NCBI GenBank assembly: GCA_049115695.1
Contig: JAGDZR010000012.1
Location: 124,001-188,000 of the forward strand
Length of the DNA stretch: 64,000 nt
Direction: 5' to 3'
Origin: JAGDZR01 sp049115695
Lineage (GTDB): Bacteria; Bacteroidota; Bacteroidia; Cytophagales; Cyclobacteriaceae
Of this stretch, positions 62,027-64,000 are shown piece after piece (the stretch's first letter is position 1; every line of letters begins with the position of its first letter). Under the pieces are notes generated by a model. The model made no database searches. It saw nothing but the letters and a program-made list of their open reading frames with translations, and was not told where the DNA came from. The position numbers and the translations under genes were made by a program.

Positions 62027-63175
62027 CTATGGATACAGGAGATAGGCTTTTCTTTTTTCTCTAAATGCGTTCAAATCATCTTGCCAGGATGCCCGTATCT
62101 CATCCATTGTCATGCCTGATTCAATTTGACTTTGGAGTTGATCTGTACCAGCAAGCTTGCTGAAGAAGCTATTGAAGAAGACTGTGTCCGTCTGTTTGAG
62201 TTGATTATAGGCATTGATTAGATCGGTTAAGTCAATTTGGTTCATTCGGCCGGGTATATATTGGATGCCATAGCATTCCTCTCCCTCTAGTTTTGGGTAT
62301 TTGGCACCCGGTCCGGGTTGAGGTGTAAACGAGTGTTGAAAACCAGTCAGTCTTGGGTGACCAAATTGTTGGAATGGTGTAGACGTACCCCGACCTATAG
62401 AAACTATCGTCCCTTCAAAAAAGCAAAGTGATGGATATCGCGTTACTGCGATATCATTTGGTAAGTTGGGAGAGGGTTGTTTTGGTAAAGAATACACTGA
62501 GTCATGTGCCCAATTTTTTAGCGGAATGATATTCAGATCGCAGGTTATTCCATTTGCTAGCCATTTTTCTTCATTGATCATTCCTGCTAATTCACCAATG
62601 GTCATGCCATGAACTACTGGTATAGGATGCATCCCAACAAATGATTGAAACGCAGTATCTAATACTGGTCCATCGACATAATGACCATTAGGGTTTGGTC
62701 GATCAAGTATGATAACTGGGATGCCCAATTCGGAGCATGCTTCCATGATATAGTGCATGGTTGATATGTAGGTGTAAAACCTGGCCCCAACATCTTGAAT
62801 ATCAAAAATCATGATGTCAATACCACTCAGCTGATCAGGAAACGGTTTTTTATTTTTCCCGTAAAGGGAGAAGATTTTGAATTTATCAGTCAGTTCGTTT
62901 TCAACTTTCTCACCAGCATCTGCTGTGCCACGAAATCCGTGTTCGGGAGAATAAACTGCCTGAACATCAATTCCTAACGAGATAAGAGAATCTACAAGAT
63001 GTGTGTCTTTAATGTTTGAGGTATGATTGACTGTAAGTCCTATGCTCTTTCCTTTCAGCATTGACAAATACAAATCTGTCCGTTCTGCACCCGTCATAAT
63101 TTTTTTTGGGGGGCCAGATGGGGATGTACAAGCAAGCAATACCGGTAAACAAACCAGTAACATCATTTTGTTCAT
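62027..63175 (-). CDS. namZ: NamZ-type exo-beta-N-acetylmuramidase (DUF1343) lipoprotein
   Basis: About 382 residues. ATG 63175 gives a lipoprotein signal (MNKMMLLVCLPVLLAC lipobox); the longer frame starts at a GTG. DUF1343 motifs are clear: LTVNHTS, YSPEHGFRG, FDIQDVGARFYTY, LDRPNPNG, EGTIVSIGRGT and PFQQFGHP. Characterised members remove MurNAc from the non-reducing end of peptidoglycan fragments, and act in cell-wall recycling. It would sit in the periplasm. The divergent LolE-type permease gene starts only 34 nt away. Confidence 0.9.
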   Translation of the reverse strand: MNKMMLLVCLPVLLACTSPSGPPKKIMTGAERTDLYLSMLKGKSIGLTVNHTSNIKDTHLVDSLISLGIDVQAVYSPEHGFRGTADAGEKVENELTDKFKIFSLYGKNKKPFPDQLSGIDIMIFDIQDVGARFYTYISTMHYIMEACSELGIPVIILDRPNPNGHYVDGPVLDTAFQSFVGMHPIPVVHGMTIGELAGMINEEKWLANGITCDLNIIPLKNWAHDSVYSLPKQPSPNLPNDIAVTRYPSLCFFEGTIVSIGRGTSTPFQQFGHPRLTGFQHSFTPQPGPGAKYPKLEGEECYGIQYIPGRMNQIDLTDLINAYNQLKQTDTVFFNSFFSKLAGTDQLQSQIESGMTMDEIRASWQDDLNAFREKRKAYLLYP

Positions 63176-63209
63176 ATCAAACACTTATAATTGCATCAAA
63201 TTTATAGGA

Positions 63210-64000
63210 TTGAATTTAGCCTTTTTTATATCATCGCGAATTACTCGGAAATCTGATAAATCATTTTCCAGTAATATTCATAAAGTAGCCGTGATTTCAA
63301 TTGGTACGGCCATTTGTGCGCTACTGCTGTCTTTCATGATTTTGGGAGGATTTCAGGATAAGATAAAAGACAAAATATTCAGTTTTTCTGGGCATTTATT
63401 GGTGACAAAATATGCCATGAACTCTTCGTTCGAGGAAAGCGAAATCAGCATCTCTGATTCATTGACCTGGCAGTTGAACAATGCAAGATTTGTGACAAAT
63501 TGGCAGCCATTTGCATATAAAGCAGGCTTACTGAAGACAAAGGAAGAAGTGCAGGGCGTGATATTCAAAGGTGTTGGTGAAGATTTTGATACTACATCTT
63601 TTAAACCCAACATCATTGCTGGTGCAATTCCTGATCTTTATGGTAAGCAATATTCCACCGAAGTAGCTGTCAGCAAGAAAATAGCCCAAACACTTAGACT
63701 TGATATTGGTGATAAGGTCATGATCTATTTTGTGCAAAATCCTCCACGTTTTAGAAATTTGACCATCACGGGAATTTATGAAACAGGTCTTCAGGATTTT
63801 GATGAAAGAATCATTTTAGGTGACATTGGACTAGTCAGGAGACTAAATGATTGGGATGAGCGTCAGGCGGGAGGAATTGAAGTGTTTGTTAAAGATAATT
63901 ATGACATTGATCAAGCTCATGCCGAACTCTTTGATCTGATCGATTATGACTTATACGTCGAAAGTGTAAGGGAAAAATACCTTGAACATTTTGACTGGTT
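63210..64000 (+). CDS. LolE/FtsX-type lipoprotein-release permease, 3' truncated by window
   Basis: The frame opens with TTG 63210 (LNLAFFISSRITRKSDKSF) and stays open to the right edge (263 codons). Homologues in Bacteroidota begin MNLAFFIS..., which makes TTG the start codon; no ATG precedes the first helix. It has an N-terminal helix (VAVISIGTAICALLLSFMILGG), then FQDKIKDKIFSFSGHLLV and the periplasmic domain. The FtsX helices lie beyond the window. AGGA just upstream may serve as ribosome-binding site. The likely role is release of lipoproteins from the inner membrane with a LolD-type ATPase. Confidence 0.85.
   Translation, partial: MNLAFFISSRITRKSDKSFSSNIHKVAVISIGTAICALLLSFMILGGFQDKIKDKIFSFSGHLLVTKYAMNSSFEESEISISDSLTWQLNNARFVTNWQPFAYKAGLLKTKEEVQGVIFKGVGEDFDTTSFKPNIIAGAIPDLYGKQYSTEVAVSKKIAQTLRLDIGDKVMIYFVQNPPRFRNLTITGIYETGLQDFDERIILGDIGLVRRLNDWDERQAGGIEVFVKDNYDIDQAHAELFDLIDYDLYVESVREKYLEHFDW

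Noticed and set aside
1..64000. tRNA, rRNA, CRISPR arrays, prophage or integron structures
   Set aside because: No cloverleaf-like segments, regularly spaced direct repeats, integrase genes or phage structural genes were seen anywhere in the window.

Overview
The window looks like a chromosomal stretch from a marine or soil member of the Bacteroidota, most likely Cytophagales. The reasons are: a C-terminal type IX secretion (T9SS) sorting domain on a giant subtilase; a glucosamine-6-phosphate deaminase fused to a PIG-L/LmbE domain; many lipoproteins and few Shine-Dalgarno sites; several promoters of the Bacteroidota form (TTG/TTTG, about 19 nt, TAnnTTTG); a transketolase split into two genes; and many FtsX-type permeases. 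The genus-level placement is an inference. I see no rRNA, tRNA, CRISPR array, prophage or intact insertion sequence. The content is metabolic and regulatory rather than an obvious mobile island.

Layout: 1-5.2 kb holds the end of nagB, then on the minus strand an amylase lipoprotein, a 3-hydroxyacyl-CoA dehydrogenase, and a small-membrane-protein pair behind a Crp/Fnr regulator. 5.9-10 kb is a DEAD-box helicase followed by a RapA-type RNA polymerase recycling ATPase. 10.2-14.7 kb is a plus-strand cluster for hydroxy- or sugar-acid turnover (2-hydroxyacid dehydrogenase, RraA-like aldolase, enolase-superfamily dehydratase, BASS transporter). Two of its enzymes carry export signals. 14.8-16.9 kb is poorly conserved: two membrane proteins, a probable gene remnant and the only long gene-free stretch. 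17-24.9 kb has class II aldolase divergent from a maltodextrin operon (GH31, MFS transporter, MalQ). 24.9-29 kb has an ECF sigma module with divergent matching promoters, plus a sensor kinase. 29-38 kb is housekeeping: a permease, apt, split transketolase with an aminotransferase, an M28 peptidase and small proteins. 37.9-42.3 kb is a PadR / FtsX-permease / thioredoxin operon, divergent from a membrane-bound LytTR regulator. 42.3-47 kb has a penicillin-acylase relative and several small secreted or stress-type proteins. 47-49 kb is a NagX-like/NagK-like pair. 49-55 kb has a sortilin-type Asp-box protein and a two-subunit molybdenum hydroxylase. 55.2-63.2 kb is a tightly spaced minus-strand run (NamZ-like muramidase, lipoprotein, fmt, folA, SDR, T9SS subtilase). 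The right edge cuts a LolE/FtsX-type permease that starts with TTG.

How the genes work together: amino-sugar genes (nagB, NagX-like, NagK-like, NamZ-like) point to use or recycling of N-acetylglucosamine and peptidoglycan sugars. GH13, GH31, MFS, MalQ and aldolase make up an alpha-glucan route. The signals that gene calls alone do not explain are mainly regulatory: a matched pair of divergent ECF-type promoters between the sigma gene and a membrane-protein gene (26.58-26.70 kb), and a CRP-like palindrome in front of an overlooked 32-residue membrane peptide (5.07-5.22 kb).
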